64,000 bases of DNA. Origin: Tenacibaculum ovolyticum DSM 18103 (GTDB lineage Bacteria > Bacteroidota > Bacteroidia > Flavobacteriales > Flavobacteriaceae). Numbering within the stretch: the first letter of the stretch is position 1; the number at the start of each line of letters is the position of its first letter. Under the pieces are notes generated by a model that did not search any database, had not been told where the DNA came from, and saw nothing but the letters and a program-made list of their open reading frames with translations. This document shows positions 36,083 through 44,937 of this stretch, piece after piece. Made by a program: the position numbers and the translations under genes. The stretch lies in the NCBI RefSeq assembly GCF_000430545.1, contig NZ_AUMF01000015.1, positions 1 to 64,000 of the forward strand, given 5' to 3'.

Positions 36083-37456
36083 TTAACATAATTGATATTC
36101 TGGTAACGATAGTAACTGCACACAAAAATCTCTTTTTGAAACAAACTCGCTATTCTCTAGTAATTCTAAAGTTCCTTTATTTATAGGACTCTTAATAACC
36201 TGATCAATTAATTCTTTATTAGTTTTTGTTGGATAATTATTTTCAAAAACCTTCCAATCTGCTGCTACTTTTATAAAAGTTCTTCTTCTTAATTTTTTCT
36301 CACTAAAATCTTTTACATCTTCTTCTAATTCTCCTTTGTCGGAATAAGTAATTTCTGCATTATTTAACAATACAGATGCTAGTCGCAATCGAGTAACAAT
36401 GGTATTACTATCAATCCATGTCCTCCCTCCTTTCCACCCAGCAACATTTGGTGGATTTAATAATACTTGTCCTAATAATTTTTGAATAAACAAACTTTGT
36501 TTGTTTTTTTCTATTGAAAACGGAACTATAGTATGCATTCCTACTAGAAATTCAATTGGCGATTTTATTTTCACACCTATATTTTCTTCAGCATAAAACC
36601 AATCTGAACTCAATACAAAATGCATTAATTCTTCAATGTTATAATTTGAATAAAACTTCGAAACCATTTCATCTATATGATTAGAATTAATTGTGTTATT
36701 TACAAAATAACGATATATTTTTTCACATATAAAACGAGCACATTGTTTTTGTTTTAAAATAATATCAATAATATCATCTCCATCAAAATATCCTGTTTTA
36801 CCTAAAAATGTTTTCTCTCCATTGTCATGTTGTTTTTTTCTAAATTTAAACTCCCCATAAAAATTATGATTGTATCCTGTAAATGCTCTCGCACTTTCTT
36901 TAATATCTTTTTCGGTATAATTTCCTTGTCCAAGGGTAAACAACTCCATCAATTCCCGTGCAAAATTTTCATTCGGACTTTTCTTTCTATTTTGCTTATT
37001 ATTTAAATACTTTAACATTGCTGGTTCTTTAGCAATAGCTTTTGTGAATGTTTTAAAACTACCTAATGAATGTGATCGCAATAAGTTATTATATCGTTGA
37101 AAAAAACGAATATCTTTATCTTTACAAACAAAAACGTTTGCCCAAAAAAGAGTCATTTTTTCACGTAATAATTCTGAAGGGTTATACAGTCTTTCTAACC
37201 AAGCCTTATTTAATTCTAATATTTTTCCTTTACTTATTTTCGTCAGCTCTCTTCGTCTCTTTTTATTTTTAAAATCTTCTTTTGTTAAATTTAAAGCAAA
37301 AGAGATATCAATGGAAATAGGCATTACTTTTTTTGACTCTTGAAAAAGAGAATCAATAATTTGTTTTTTAGATTTTCCTTTAAGTTTTTTAAGTTGAAAA
37401 GGAGTAATTCCAAAACCAATACGGTTATATAAATGTTGAATGTGTTTTGTATTCAT
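36083..37456 (-). CDS. DUF1800 domain protein
   Basis: A 457-residue protein with DUF1800 features: HLYNRIGFGITPFQ at the start, LREKMTLFWANVFV, NENFARELMELFTLG and NPPNVAGWKGGRTWIDSNT. It is the first gene of a DUF1800-DUF1501 operon. No signal peptide is obvious. The pair is conserved in the phylum and proposed to act in envelope or polymer processing, but function is unproven. Confidence 0.92.
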   Translation of the reverse strand: MNTKHIQHLYNRIGFGITPFQLKKLKGKSKKQIIDSLFQESKKVMPISIDISFALNLTKEDFKNKKRRRELTKISKGKILELNKAWLERLYNPSELLREKMTLFWANVFVCKDKDIRFFQRYNNLLRSHSLGSFKTFTKAIAKEPAMLKYLNNKQNRKKSPNENFARELMELFTLGQGNYTEKDIKESARAFTGYNHNFYGEFKFRKKQHDNGEKTFLGKTGYFDGDDIIDIILKQKQCARFICEKIYRYFVNNTINSNHIDEMVSKFYSNYNIEELMHFVLSSDWFYAEENIGVKIKSPIEFLVGMHTIVPFSIEKNKQSLFIQKLLGQVLLNPPNVAGWKGGRTWIDSNTIVTRLRLASVLLNNAEITYSDKGELEEDVKDFSEKKLRRRTFIKVAADWKVFENNYPTKTNKELIDQVIKSPINKGTLELLENSEFVSKRDFCVQLLSLPEYQLC

Positions 37457-37488
37457 ATTAATTGGACTTAAAAAATAATAAAAGGTTT

Positions 37489-37516
37489 AAAAAAAGAACC
37501 CTCGCAATTGCGAGGG
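37489..37516 (-). terminator. Terminator of the OmpA/coiled-coil pair
   Basis: CCCTCGCAA-TTGCGAGGG is an 18-bp perfect palindrome at 37499-37516, followed on the minus strand by a T run. It ends the transcript of the gene at 37540. Confidence 0.8.
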
Positions 37517-37539
37517 CTTATATTAAAAAAAATAAATTA

Positions 37540-38262
37540 CTATTTTCCTCCGTCTAATTCATCTTGCCATTTTAATAATTCTTCCCATTTACCTTCGTAA
37601 GCTAATTTAGCCTGTTTTGGCCATGTATTTGGTTTATGAATTCGATAACGATCTCCTCCGCTATTTAATACTTCTTGGCATTTTTCTATTGAAGCCTCAC
37701 CTAAATCTTTCCATGTTTTAATATCAAAAGTGTGAAATAAGCCTTCAATTTTTGGTCCGATTCCTTCCACAATCTTCAAGTCATTCTCTTTAATTTTTTT
37801 ACCAAATACCGCTTTTGCTAATGTAGCTTCAAAAGGAATTAGGATTGGTGACTCTGTAAAAGATGATGCTACATTTTTGATACTTGAAACATCAGCCGCC
37901 TTACTTGTAAAACTTGATTTTGCTAATAATAAATCAGACTCTAAGTTTAATTTACTCTTGTTACATGTATTTAAATCAGCTTCTAGAGCTAATCTTGTCT
38001 TATTACAAGCTCCTAAATCTGCTTCCAAATTTAATTTACTCTTATTACATGTATTTAGGTCGGTCTCTAAAGCAGATCTTTTCTTACCACATTCTTCTAA
38101 AGCTTCTTCTAAGCTCGTTACTTTGTTTTTCCATATATCTAGCTCTTCTTTATTTTTCTCTCTTCCGAAAAGCCTTCCTAATAAATACCCTAATATTGCA
38201 CAAATAACTCCAACTAATAATGGAATTAACCAACATGGTATATGCATTGCTAATAAATTCAT
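37540..38262 (-). CDS. Membrane-anchored coiled-coil protein with HhH-like C-terminal domain
   Basis: A 240-residue protein with one N-terminal membrane helix (about 11-31), a charged coiled coil (35-115) and a C-terminal domain (~148-240) with a helix-hairpin-helix-like IVEGIGPKIEGLF, similar to DUF4332-type domains. The coiled coil carries a 14-residue unit four times (56-111; NTCNKSKLNLEADL-type) with Cys at 58, 72, 86 and 100, so cysteines recur every two heptads. It lies four bases downstream of the OmpA-family gene; both are probably one envelope complex. Confidence 0.75.
   Translation of the reverse strand: MNLLAMHIPCWLIPLLVGVICAILGYLLGRLFGREKNKEELDIWKNKVTSLEEALEECGKKRSALETDLNTCNKSKLNLEADLGACNKTRLALEADLNTCNKSKLNLESDLLLAKSSFTSKAADVSSIKNVASSFTESPILIPFEATLAKAVFGKKIKENDLKIVEGIGPKIEGLFHTFDIKTWKDLGEASIEKCQEVLNSGGDRYRIHKPNTWPKQAKLAYEGKWEELLKWQDELDGGK
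37930..38097 (-). repeat. Four 42-base tandem repeats in coding DNA
   Basis: Four consecutive 42-base units encode the 14-residue Cys-containing coiled-coil repeat of the protein above. The second and fourth units are nearly identical in DNA, indicating recent expansion. Confidence 0.85.
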
Positions 38263-38266
38263 AATT

Positions 38267-39226
38267 TTATTTTTTTGATTTAGTTATTGTTACTACAATT
38301 CTTCTATTTTTTACTCTTCCTTCTTTGGTTGCATTATTAGCAATTGGTTCATTTTGACCTTTTGAAGAAGTTTCTATATTCTCTTTTAAAATACCATTTT
38401 GTACCAAATAGTCTTTCACAAAATCTGCTCGTTTTTGACCAAGATTCATATTGTTTTCAGAATTACCAGTATTGTCTGTATGTCCTATTACTTGAACAAT
38501 CATTCCTAGTTTATCAATACAACTAGAAATACTTGTAAATTTTTCACGTTGTTCTTTTGATAAATTAATATGAGCTTTACCAGAATCAAAATAAAGTTTT
38601 AAAGGATTTTCTTTAATTGTTTCACAAATTTCTTTAAACTCTTTATCTTTTAAAGTAGCCTCATCTGTTCTTGTAAAAATATCGAACGATAAAGGTCCTA
38701 AGAAGTCCTTATTTTTATCAGAAACAATATCATCTTTTAATCCACCAAATGTGTTAATTACTTTAGATGATATTCCTTTAGTTGTCATGTAGTTTTTTAC
38801 AGAGTTAGCTCTTGCTAAACCTAAATTTGAAAATGCTGAATTATTTGTTTCATTACTGGTATAATACCCTGTAATATTAAAACGTTTGTTTCCATTTGCA
38901 TCTAAATACTCTTTAAGATTTAAAATACCTTTATTTAAATTTTCTGAAACAGTATTATTAATAACAAAGTTAGATTCGTTAAAATTAAAGCCCTCATCAA
39001 TTGAAAATTTAAAATCTCCATTAGCATCGTTAATGCTGAATGGAATAAAAGTTGGTTTTTTTACTTTAGGTTTTGCAACATTATCTTGGGATGCTTCTTT
39101 ACTTGTTTTATTTACATCACAGCTTTGTTTTTCACAACAAACACTACAACATAAATACCAATACAAAAGGCTACCAACAACAATCGTTAACAAGATACCT
39201 AATAAATAAGTTGATTTTTTACTCAT
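38267..39226 (-). CDS. OmpA family protein with Cys-rich membrane-proximal segment
   Basis: A 319-residue protein with an N-terminal membrane helix (about 7-25) followed by a cysteine cluster (C26, C27, C30, C31, C36), then a first OmpA-like module (~85-170, NITGYYTSNETNNSA, LGLARANSVKNYM) and a typical C-terminal OmpA peptidoglycan-binding domain (~205-319, YFDSGKAHINLS, QVIGHTDNTG, GQKRADFVKDYL, NRRIVVTI). It is the upstream gene of a pair with the coiled-coil protein. Confidence 0.9.
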   Translation of the reverse strand: MSKKSTYLLGILLTIVVGSLLYWYLCCSVCCEKQSCDVNKTSKEASQDNVAKPKVKKPTFIPFSINDANGDFKFSIDEGFNFNESNFVINNTVSENLNKGILNLKEYLDANGNKRFNITGYYTSNETNNSAFSNLGLARANSVKNYMTTKGISSKVINTFGGLKDDIVSDKNKDFLGPLSFDIFTRTDEATLKDKEFKEICETIKENPLKLYFDSGKAHINLSKEQREKFTSISSCIDKLGMIVQVIGHTDNTGNSENNMNLGQKRADFVKDYLVQNGILKENIETSSKGQNEPIANNATKEGRVKNRRIVVTITKSKK

Positions 39227-39410
39227 TTTATAGTTATTTAAGTTACTGATTGTGAATTTATTAAAAATTTATTAAATATAATAATTTAATACGTTAAGAA
39301 CATTTTAAGAAATACTATTAAATTTATGTTAACTCTTTAATTTTATTGAAACATTTTTTTTTAATAGGCGTCTCTTAAGTATAAACCTAATCTTTAAAAA
39401 AACATACACC

Positions 39411-39791
39411 ATGAAAACAATTGTATTTACCATATTAGCGATCACATTATCCTTCGGAACCATTACTGCTTCAGAATTGAACAAATCAAATACTAAAACT
39501 TCTATTGAATACCCAAATATTAGTACTTTTTGTAAGTTAATTGTTGCTGGTAATTACGATGCTGTTAAAATGTTAATTGAAAACGGAACTAATATTAATA
39601 GAAAATCAACAGGCTTAACCCCGTTAATGTTTGCTGCAAGATATAATAAAGTAGAAATTGTTAAATTATTAATTAAAAAAGGTGCTAAATTAAAAGTTAA
39701 ATCTGGAAAAGGTTATACTGCTCTTAATTATGCAAAAATGTCTAAAGCAAATGAAGCTTATAACGTTTTATTAAGTGCTTTAGATAAATAG
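39411..39791 (+). CDS. Secreted ankyrin repeat protein
   Basis: A 126-residue protein with a signal peptide (MKTIVFTILAITLSFGTITASE) and two to three ankyrin repeats (FCKLIVAGNYDAVKMLIENGTNINRK; LTPLMFAARYNKVEIVKLLIKKGAKL; YTALNYAKMSKANEAYNVLLSAL, cited by key motifs DVAVKML, TPLMFAARYN). It probably mediates protein contacts in the periplasm. It stands alone and is followed by a terminator. Confidence 0.88.
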   Translation: MKTIVFTILAITLSFGTITASELNKSNTKTSIEYPNISTFCKLIVAGNYDAVKMLIENGTNINRKSTGLTPLMFAARYNKVEIVKLLIKKGAKLKVKSGKGYTALNYAKMSKANEAYNVLLSALDK

Positions 39792-39819
39792 TCTTAGAAA
39801 ATATAGTTATTTGAATTAA

Positions 39820-39848
39820 AAAAGGCTTCACAAATTGTGAAGCCTTTT
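39820..39848. terminator. Hairpin between convergent genes
   Basis: AAAAGGCTTCACAA and TTGTGAAGCCTTTT pair almost without a loop; the structure lies between the ankyrin gene and the convergent aldehyde dehydrogenase, with T runs on both strands. Confidence 0.8.
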
Positions 39849-39875
39849 CAATATAATTAAATGTTGATTATCAAT

Positions 39876-41417
39876 TTATAAATCGAACTTTATTCCTTGC
39901 GCTAAAGGCAATTCATCAGAATAATTTACAGTATTTGTTTGTCTTCTCATGTAAACTTTCCAAGCATCAGATCCAGACTCACGTCCACCACCTGTTTCTT
40001 TTTCACCTCCAAAAGCACCACCAATTTCAGCACCAGATGTTCCGATGTTTACATTTGCAATACCACAATCAGAACCAGCGTATGATAAGAACTTTTCAGC
40101 TTCTTTCATTTCGTTTGTCATAATTGCAGAAGATAATCCTTGAGCAACACCATTTTGTTTTGCTATTGCATTTTCAACTTCTCCAGAATACTTCATTAAA
40201 TATAAAATTGGAGCAAAAGTTTCATGTTGAACAATTTCAAAATGGTTTTCTGCTTCAATAATAGCTGGTTTTACGTAGCATCCGCTTTCGTAACCTTCTC
40301 CTTCTAAAACTCCACCTTCAACTAATACGTTACCTCCTTCAGCTTTTGCTTTTTCAATTGCAGCTAAATAAGTATTTACAGCATCATGATCAATTAACGG
40401 CCCAATATGATTCTTTTCATCTAAAGGGTTACCAATAGTTAATTGCCCATAAGCACCAACAATTGCATCTCTTACTTTATCGTATACAGATTCGTGAATA
40501 ATTAATCTTCTTGTAGAAGTACAACGTTGTCCACAAGTTCCAACAGCACCAAATACAGCACCAGGAACAACCACTTTTAAATCAGCAGTTGGTGTAATAA
40601 TAATTGCATTGTTTCCTCCTAATTCTAATAAAGATTTTCCGAAACGTCCTGCAACTGTTGCTCCAACAATTCTTCCCATTCTTGTAGAACCTGTAGCAGA
40701 TACTAAAGGAATACGAGTATCGGTAGTCATCATTTCACCAACCTTGTAATCTCCATTAATAATACAAGAAATTCCTTCTGGTAAATTATTTTGTTTTAAA
40801 ACATCAGCAATAATATTCTGACATGCTACAGCACATAAAGGTGCTTTTTCAGAACCTTTCCAAACACATACGTCACCACAAATCCAAGCTAAAGCTGTAT
40901 TCCAAGCCCAAACTGCAACAGGAAAATTAAATGCAGATATAATACCAACAACACCAATTGGGTGCCATTGCTCTCTCATTACGTGTCCTGGACGTTCAGA
41001 TGGAATTGTTTGACCATTTAATTGTCTTGATAATCCTACAGCAAAATCACAGATGTCAATCATTTCTTGAACTTCACCGTAACCTTCTTGTAAAGATTTA
41101 CCCATTTCGTAAGAAACTAATTTACCTAAAGGCTCTTTTAAATCTCTTAATTTATTACCAAACTGACGAACAATTTCTCCTCTCTGTGGAGCTGGCATAT
41201 CTCTAAAACTTAAAAAAGCTTTAGTTGCCGTATCCATTACCTTATCGTAATCTTCTCTTGTAGTCGCTTTTACTTTTCCTATTAACTTTCCATCAACTGG
41301 AGAGTAACTTTCAATAATTTCTCCATTAGAAAAATTGTTAGAACCTGTAGAAGTTCCATCATTTATATCCTTTACTCCTAATTGAGCTAAAGCTTCTTTA
41401 ATTCCAAAATCTGCCAT
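39876..41417 (-). CDS. amaB: ALDH7-type aldehyde dehydrogenase (L-piperidine-6-carboxylate dehydrogenase)
   Basis: A 513-residue NAD(P)-dependent aldehyde dehydrogenase. Catalytic C299 lies in GQRCTS and the general base E265 in LELGG; GSTRMGR and the Rossmann ISAFNFPVAVWAWN are present. It resembles antiquitin-type (ALDH7/AmaB) enzymes that oxidise alpha-aminoadipic semialdehyde in lysine catabolism, including the C-terminal stretch GAFGGEKETGGGRESGSDAWK. It stands alone. The subfamily call is good, but the in vivo substrate is inferred. Confidence 0.88.
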   Translation of the reverse strand: MADFGIKEALAQLGVKDINDGTSTGSNNFSNGEIIESYSPVDGKLIGKVKATTREDYDKVMDTATKAFLSFRDMPAPQRGEIVRQFGNKLRDLKEPLGKLVSYEMGKSLQEGYGEVQEMIDICDFAVGLSRQLNGQTIPSERPGHVMREQWHPIGVVGIISAFNFPVAVWAWNTALAWICGDVCVWKGSEKAPLCAVACQNIIADVLKQNNLPEGISCIINGDYKVGEMMTTDTRIPLVSATGSTRMGRIVGATVAGRFGKSLLELGGNNAIIITPTADLKVVVPGAVFGAVGTCGQRCTSTRRLIIHESVYDKVRDAIVGAYGQLTIGNPLDEKNHIGPLIDHDAVNTYLAAIEKAKAEGGNVLVEGGVLEGEGYESGCYVKPAIIEAENHFEIVQHETFAPILYLMKYSGEVENAIAKQNGVAQGLSSAIMTNEMKEAEKFLSYAGSDCGIANVNIGTSGAEIGGAFGGEKETGGGRESGSDAWKVYMRRQTNTVNYSDELPLAQGIKFDL

Positions 41418-41529
41418 TTTGTTGTTCCGTTTTTGTTGTTTACATTCGAAGAACGAAATTACAAATAAATTTACATATATCTAAATTCAACAAAAACAAT
41501 ACTTATTGTTTAATTTTAAACATTTAATT

Positions 41530-42582
41530 ATGAGGAAACTTCTTTTCATTGCTTCAATTTTTTTAATCTCATTTGGTTGTAAAACAGAAAAAACACCATC
41601 AACAAAAGAAGTTTCTGAAAAAGTAAATGATTTTGCTATTATAATTCATGGTGGTGCAGGAACTATTTTAAAGAAAAATATGTCTGATGAAAATGAAGCT
41701 GCTTATAAGGCTAAATTAGAAGAAGCTATAAAAATTGGTCATACTATCCTTAAAAATGGAGGTACAAGTCAAGAAGCAGTTATGAAAAGCATTCAAATTA
41801 TGGAAGAATCTCCATTATTTAATGCTGGTAAAGGAGCTGTTTTTACCCACGAAGAAACGAATGAATTAGATGCTTCTTTTATGGATGGAAGAACATTAAA
41901 TGCTGGTGCTGTTGCGGGTGTAACAAGTGTAAAAAGTCCAATAGAACTAGCTATAAAAGTTATGACAGATTCAGATCATGTGATGCTTTCAGGAAAAGGT
42001 GCAGCAATTTTTGCTAAAGAAAAAGGGTTAGAAACTGTTGATCCTAGTTACTTTTATACAGAAAAACGTTTTAAATCTCTTCAAAGAATAAAAAACAAAA
42101 ATAAAACAGCTTTAGATCACGACGATAAAAAGGCTGCTTTTTATGATGCTGATATTAAAAATGCAAAGTTCGGAACTGTGGGTTGTGTAGCTTTAGATAA
42201 AAGTGGAAATATTTCTGCTGGAACTTCTACTGGTGGAATGACTAATAAACGTTGGGGTAGAATTGGTGATTCACCTGTTATTGGTTCTGGTACCTATGCT
42301 AACAATAAAACTTGTGGTGTTTCTTCAACTGGTTGGGGTGAATATTTTATTAGAGGGCAAGTAGCTTATGATATTTCTGCACAAATGGAGTATCAACAAA
42401 AAACATTAAAAAACGCAACAAAAGATGTTATTCAAAATAAACTTACTGCGCTTGGTGGTACTGGTGGTGTTGTGGCTTTAGATAAAAATGGAAACATGTC
42501 TTTTGAATTTAATACCGCGGGGATGTATAGAGCTTCAATGAACGACAAAGGTAATTTAGTAGTGAAAATTTATAAAGAATAA
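41530..42582 (+). CDS. Isoaspartyl peptidase/L-asparaginase (Ntn-hydrolase) lipoprotein
   Basis: A 350-residue precursor of the asparaginase-2 family with a lipoprotein signal (Cys17, ISFGCKTEK). The family starts at IIIHGGAGTI, and autocleavage would occur before T216 in KFGTVGCVALD, giving alpha and beta chains; the TSTGG and GDSPVIGSGTYA segments bind substrate. It removes beta-aspartyl residues or deamidates asparagine. I chose the ATG at 41530 because it begins a clean signal peptide; an in-frame ATG eight codons earlier would break it. Confidence 0.92.
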   Translation: MRKLLFIASIFLISFGCKTEKTPSTKEVSEKVNDFAIIIHGGAGTILKKNMSDENEAAYKAKLEEAIKIGHTILKNGGTSQEAVMKSIQIMEESPLFNAGKGAVFTHEETNELDASFMDGRTLNAGAVAGVTSVKSPIELAIKVMTDSDHVMLSGKGAAIFAKEKGLETVDPSYFYTEKRFKSLQRIKNKNKTALDHDDKKAAFYDADIKNAKFGTVGCVALDKSGNISAGTSTGGMTNKRWGRIGDSPVIGSGTYANNKTCGVSSTGWGEYFIRGQVAYDISAQMEYQQKTLKNATKDVIQNKLTALGGTGGVVALDKNGNMSFEFNTAGMYRASMNDKGNLVVKIYKE

Positions 42583-42613
42583 GTTTTTTATAAACCTATT
42601 AAAAAGGCTTATT
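42578..42613. terminator. Hairpin overlapping a stop codon
   Basis: AATAAGTTTTTT pairs with AAAAAGGCTTATT through two G-U pairs, overlapping the asparaginase stop codon and lying just before the convergent stop. It could serve both strands. Confidence 0.5.
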
Positions 42614-42619
42614 ACTCAT

Positions 42620-43978
42620 TTAAAATTTATAATTAATACCTGTATAAACACCTATAAAATATGGTTTAAATCCATTCTCGTTTTTATTAAATGTATTAAA
42701 TTGACTTTTAAACATTGGGTTTAAATTTAAAGACCATTTTTTATCAAACTGATAATTAAAATTAACACCTACATTTCCACTAAAATTAATATTATTTAAA
42801 TTATTTGCTTTTCCTGATTTAGTAAAGTTATTTGCTTTTAAATCTATTGCGTTTTTATTTAAAAAAAGTGAGCTAAAACCTGCAACTAATTCTGTTTTAA
42901 ACTTTCTATTTTCTAATACGTTATATTTTATTTCTACCGGAATTTCTATATAACCATATACTTGAGATAAATTTGCATTTTGTTTTACTGTATTTAATGA
43001 AAAACTACCTAAAGAAGAATCTTCTAAAGAATAAATATCTCCTGAATTAAGTGCAATAGTAGAACTACTAGAACTTGTTTTATTTATAGTAATTTGACTG
43101 TTAGAAAACTGCATTTCTTGTAAATGAACGCCTGATTGAATTGTCCATTTATTATTCAACTGATAACCAACTTGTATACCATAAGAATAAGAATTATTTC
43201 CTCGTGTTGAATTTCCTAAATTTTTATTAATTGGAGAAGCATTAGAAAAAGAATTAGAATTTAAAACTGCAACAACAGGTGAAATTTTCCATAGTTTTTT
43301 AGTATTCTTTTTTTCTTCTTTATTACTATTATTCAGAACAACTAAAATATCTTTTTTAATATATTTCTTTTTAGTTTTATTCTTATTAGTTAAAGCTTGG
43401 TTTTCAGCTAAATTAGAAGGCACTTCTGCTTTTATTAAAACATCTTTTTTAGCAGTTTCTATTTTAGGCTTAATAGCATCTATATTTTCTTTTTCATTCG
43501 CATTTATTGCATATTTATTTTCATCGATACCTTTTACTATTTCCTTTTTAGCTTTATTTAATACATTCTGTTGAGGCTTATTTGCTATTAAAAATAAAGT
43601 TTCTTTCGTCTTTTCTTTTCGTAATTTTTTCTTTTCTTTAGAAGTCTTTATTGTTTTTGTTACTATTATTTCTGGTTGCTTTTTATTAAAAGAATCTTTA
43701 GTTTTTGTGGGTCTTAAATCTGGAATATTCATCTCTGGGGTTGCAATAATTATTGGTGCATCATTATTCTTATTTACAGAATCATTAGGAAAAGAAAACA
43801 ATAAAAACCCTAAAACTAAAACAACTGCTATTCCTCCAGAAAACCACCACATTGGTAATACTCTACGTTTTCTTTTTTTTAAGTCAGACTCAATATTATT
43901 CCAAACTCTTTTTGGTGGAGTTACCTCTAAATTTTTTAATTTTTCAGTAAATAATCTATCTATATCTCTATTTTCCAT
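42620..43978 (-). CDS. Envelope-spanning protein with anti-sigma-like N terminus and outer-membrane barrel
   Basis: A 452-residue protein with three parts: a cytoplasmic N terminus (1-43, IDRLFTEKLKNLEVTPPKRVWNNIES), one membrane helix (about 44-62), a Lys-rich linker (~63-225) and a beta-barrel-like region (~228-452, IQSGVHLQEMQF, YIEIPVEIKYN, FIGVYTGINYKF) of the outer-membrane beta-barrel family. It lies three bases after the ECF sigma gene, so the N-terminal part may hold the sigma factor. The geometry of one chain across the envelope is unusual, though seen in related flavobacteria. Confidence 0.7.
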   Translation of the reverse strand: MENRDIDRLFTEKLKNLEVTPPKRVWNNIESDLKKRKRRVLPMWWFSGGIAVVLVLGFLLFSFPNDSVNKNNDAPIIIATPEMNIPDLRPTKTKDSFNKKQPEIIVTKTIKTSKEKKKLRKEKTKETLFLIANKPQQNVLNKAKKEIVKGIDENKYAINANEKENIDAIKPKIETAKKDVLIKAEVPSNLAENQALTNKNKTKKKYIKKDILVVLNNSNKEEKKNTKKLWKISPVVAVLNSNSFSNASPINKNLGNSTRGNNSYSYGIQVGYQLNNKWTIQSGVHLQEMQFSNSQITINKTSSSSSTIALNSGDIYSLEDSSLGSFSLNTVKQNANLSQVYGYIEIPVEIKYNVLENRKFKTELVAGFSSLFLNKNAIDLKANNFTKSGKANNLNNINFSGNVGVNFNYQFDKKWSLNLNPMFKSQFNTFNKNENGFKPYFIGVYTGINYKF

Positions 43979-43981
43979 CAG

Positions 43982-44482
43982 TTATGCTTTTTGTTCTTTT
44001 TGTTGATGAATTTCTAATTTGTTTTTTAAAATTTTTCTGCCTCTAGATAAATTAGATTTAGAAGTGTTTTCAGAAATTTTTAAAAGATCTGCAATTTCTT
44101 TATGAGAATAATTATCTAACACATATAGATTAAAAATTAAACGGTATCTATCTGGCAATTGTTGAATAAAAGATAATAAAACATCAATACTAAATATTTC
44201 ATTTTCTAAATAAACTTCTTCAATTTCATCGTTTTCAGGTACTTCTTTTACAATTTCTAAAGGTGCTTTTTCTCTATATTTTTGAAGTGCTGTATTAATA
44301 GTAATACGTTTTAACCACCCCTCAAAAGAACCTTTGTTTTTATATTGTTTTATTTTACTAAAAATCGTTAAAAAACTATCTTGTAAAGTATCTTCTGCAT
44401 CTTGATAATTTCTAGAATACTTAAGACAAATCGGAAAAAGTTTATCAGCAAATAGCTGATAAACTTCAGATTGTGCTGCCAA
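43982..44482 (-). CDS. ECF-type RNA polymerase sigma factor
   Basis: A 166-residue sigma-70 family protein with sigma2 (YQDAEDTLQDSFLTIFSKI) and sigma4 (DNYSHKEIADLLKISENTSKSNLSRGRKIL). It pairs with the downstream envelope protein, the usual way sigma factors of this kind are coupled to envelope signals. It is followed by that gene after three bases. Confidence 0.93.
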   Translation of the reverse strand: MAAQSEVYQLFADKLFPICLKYSRNYQDAEDTLQDSFLTIFSKIKQYKNKGSFEGWLKRITINTALQKYREKAPLEIVKEVPENDEIEEVYLENEIFSIDVLLSFIQQLPDRYRLIFNLYVLDNYSHKEIADLLKISENTSKSNLSRGRKILKNKLEIHQQKEQKA

Positions 44483-44528
44483 CTTTTGTTGGCAGCACCC
44501 TTTTATGAGTTTTTCTAATTTGATAGTG

Positions 44529-44933
44529 TTAATTTACTGGAATTACAATTTCTTCAAAAATGTTTTTACCATCAGTATCTTTTCCTTTGTAAAATTTAAA
44601 AAGATAATCTTCTTTCTGTAATGCATTAACAACTAATTTATATTCTTTTTGAGTTATAACTTCTGAACAAGTATTATCTAAACTTACAATTGCTCTAACT
44701 GCAACAGTTCTTGTTGTATCTTTATACTCGTATAAAACGTCATTAAAACGATAACAACTATTAGCTAATGTATATTTTATAAAAATAGTATCTTTTTCAC
44801 TGTATGTAAAACTATTAGGCGCTGATACTTCATCTATTTTAATAAATTCATACTTGTAATTTGGTAAATCATCATTATTTAAACATGATGATAATAAAAT
44901 TATACTAATTAATAATACTGCTAGATTTTTCAT
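44529..44933 (-). CDS. Lipoprotein of unknown function
   Basis: A 134-residue lipoprotein (Cys17, LLSSCLNNDD) with no recognised domain; the mature part is beta-rich (FTYSEKDTIFIKYTLANSCYRF; TVAVRAIVSLDN). I chose the ATG at 44933 because an upstream in-frame ATG would overlap the preceding gene and spoil the signal. It follows the 227-residue lipoprotein gene by four bases and precedes the sigma factor gene by about 46. Confidence 0.72.
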   Translation of the reverse strand: MKNLAVLLISIILLSSCLNNDDLPNYKYEFIKIDEVSAPNSFTYSEKDTIFIKYTLANSCYRFNDVLYEYKDTTRTVAVRAIVSLDNTCSEVITQKEYKLVVNALQKEDYLFKFYKGKDTDGKNIFEEIVIPVN

Positions 44934-44937
44934 AATT

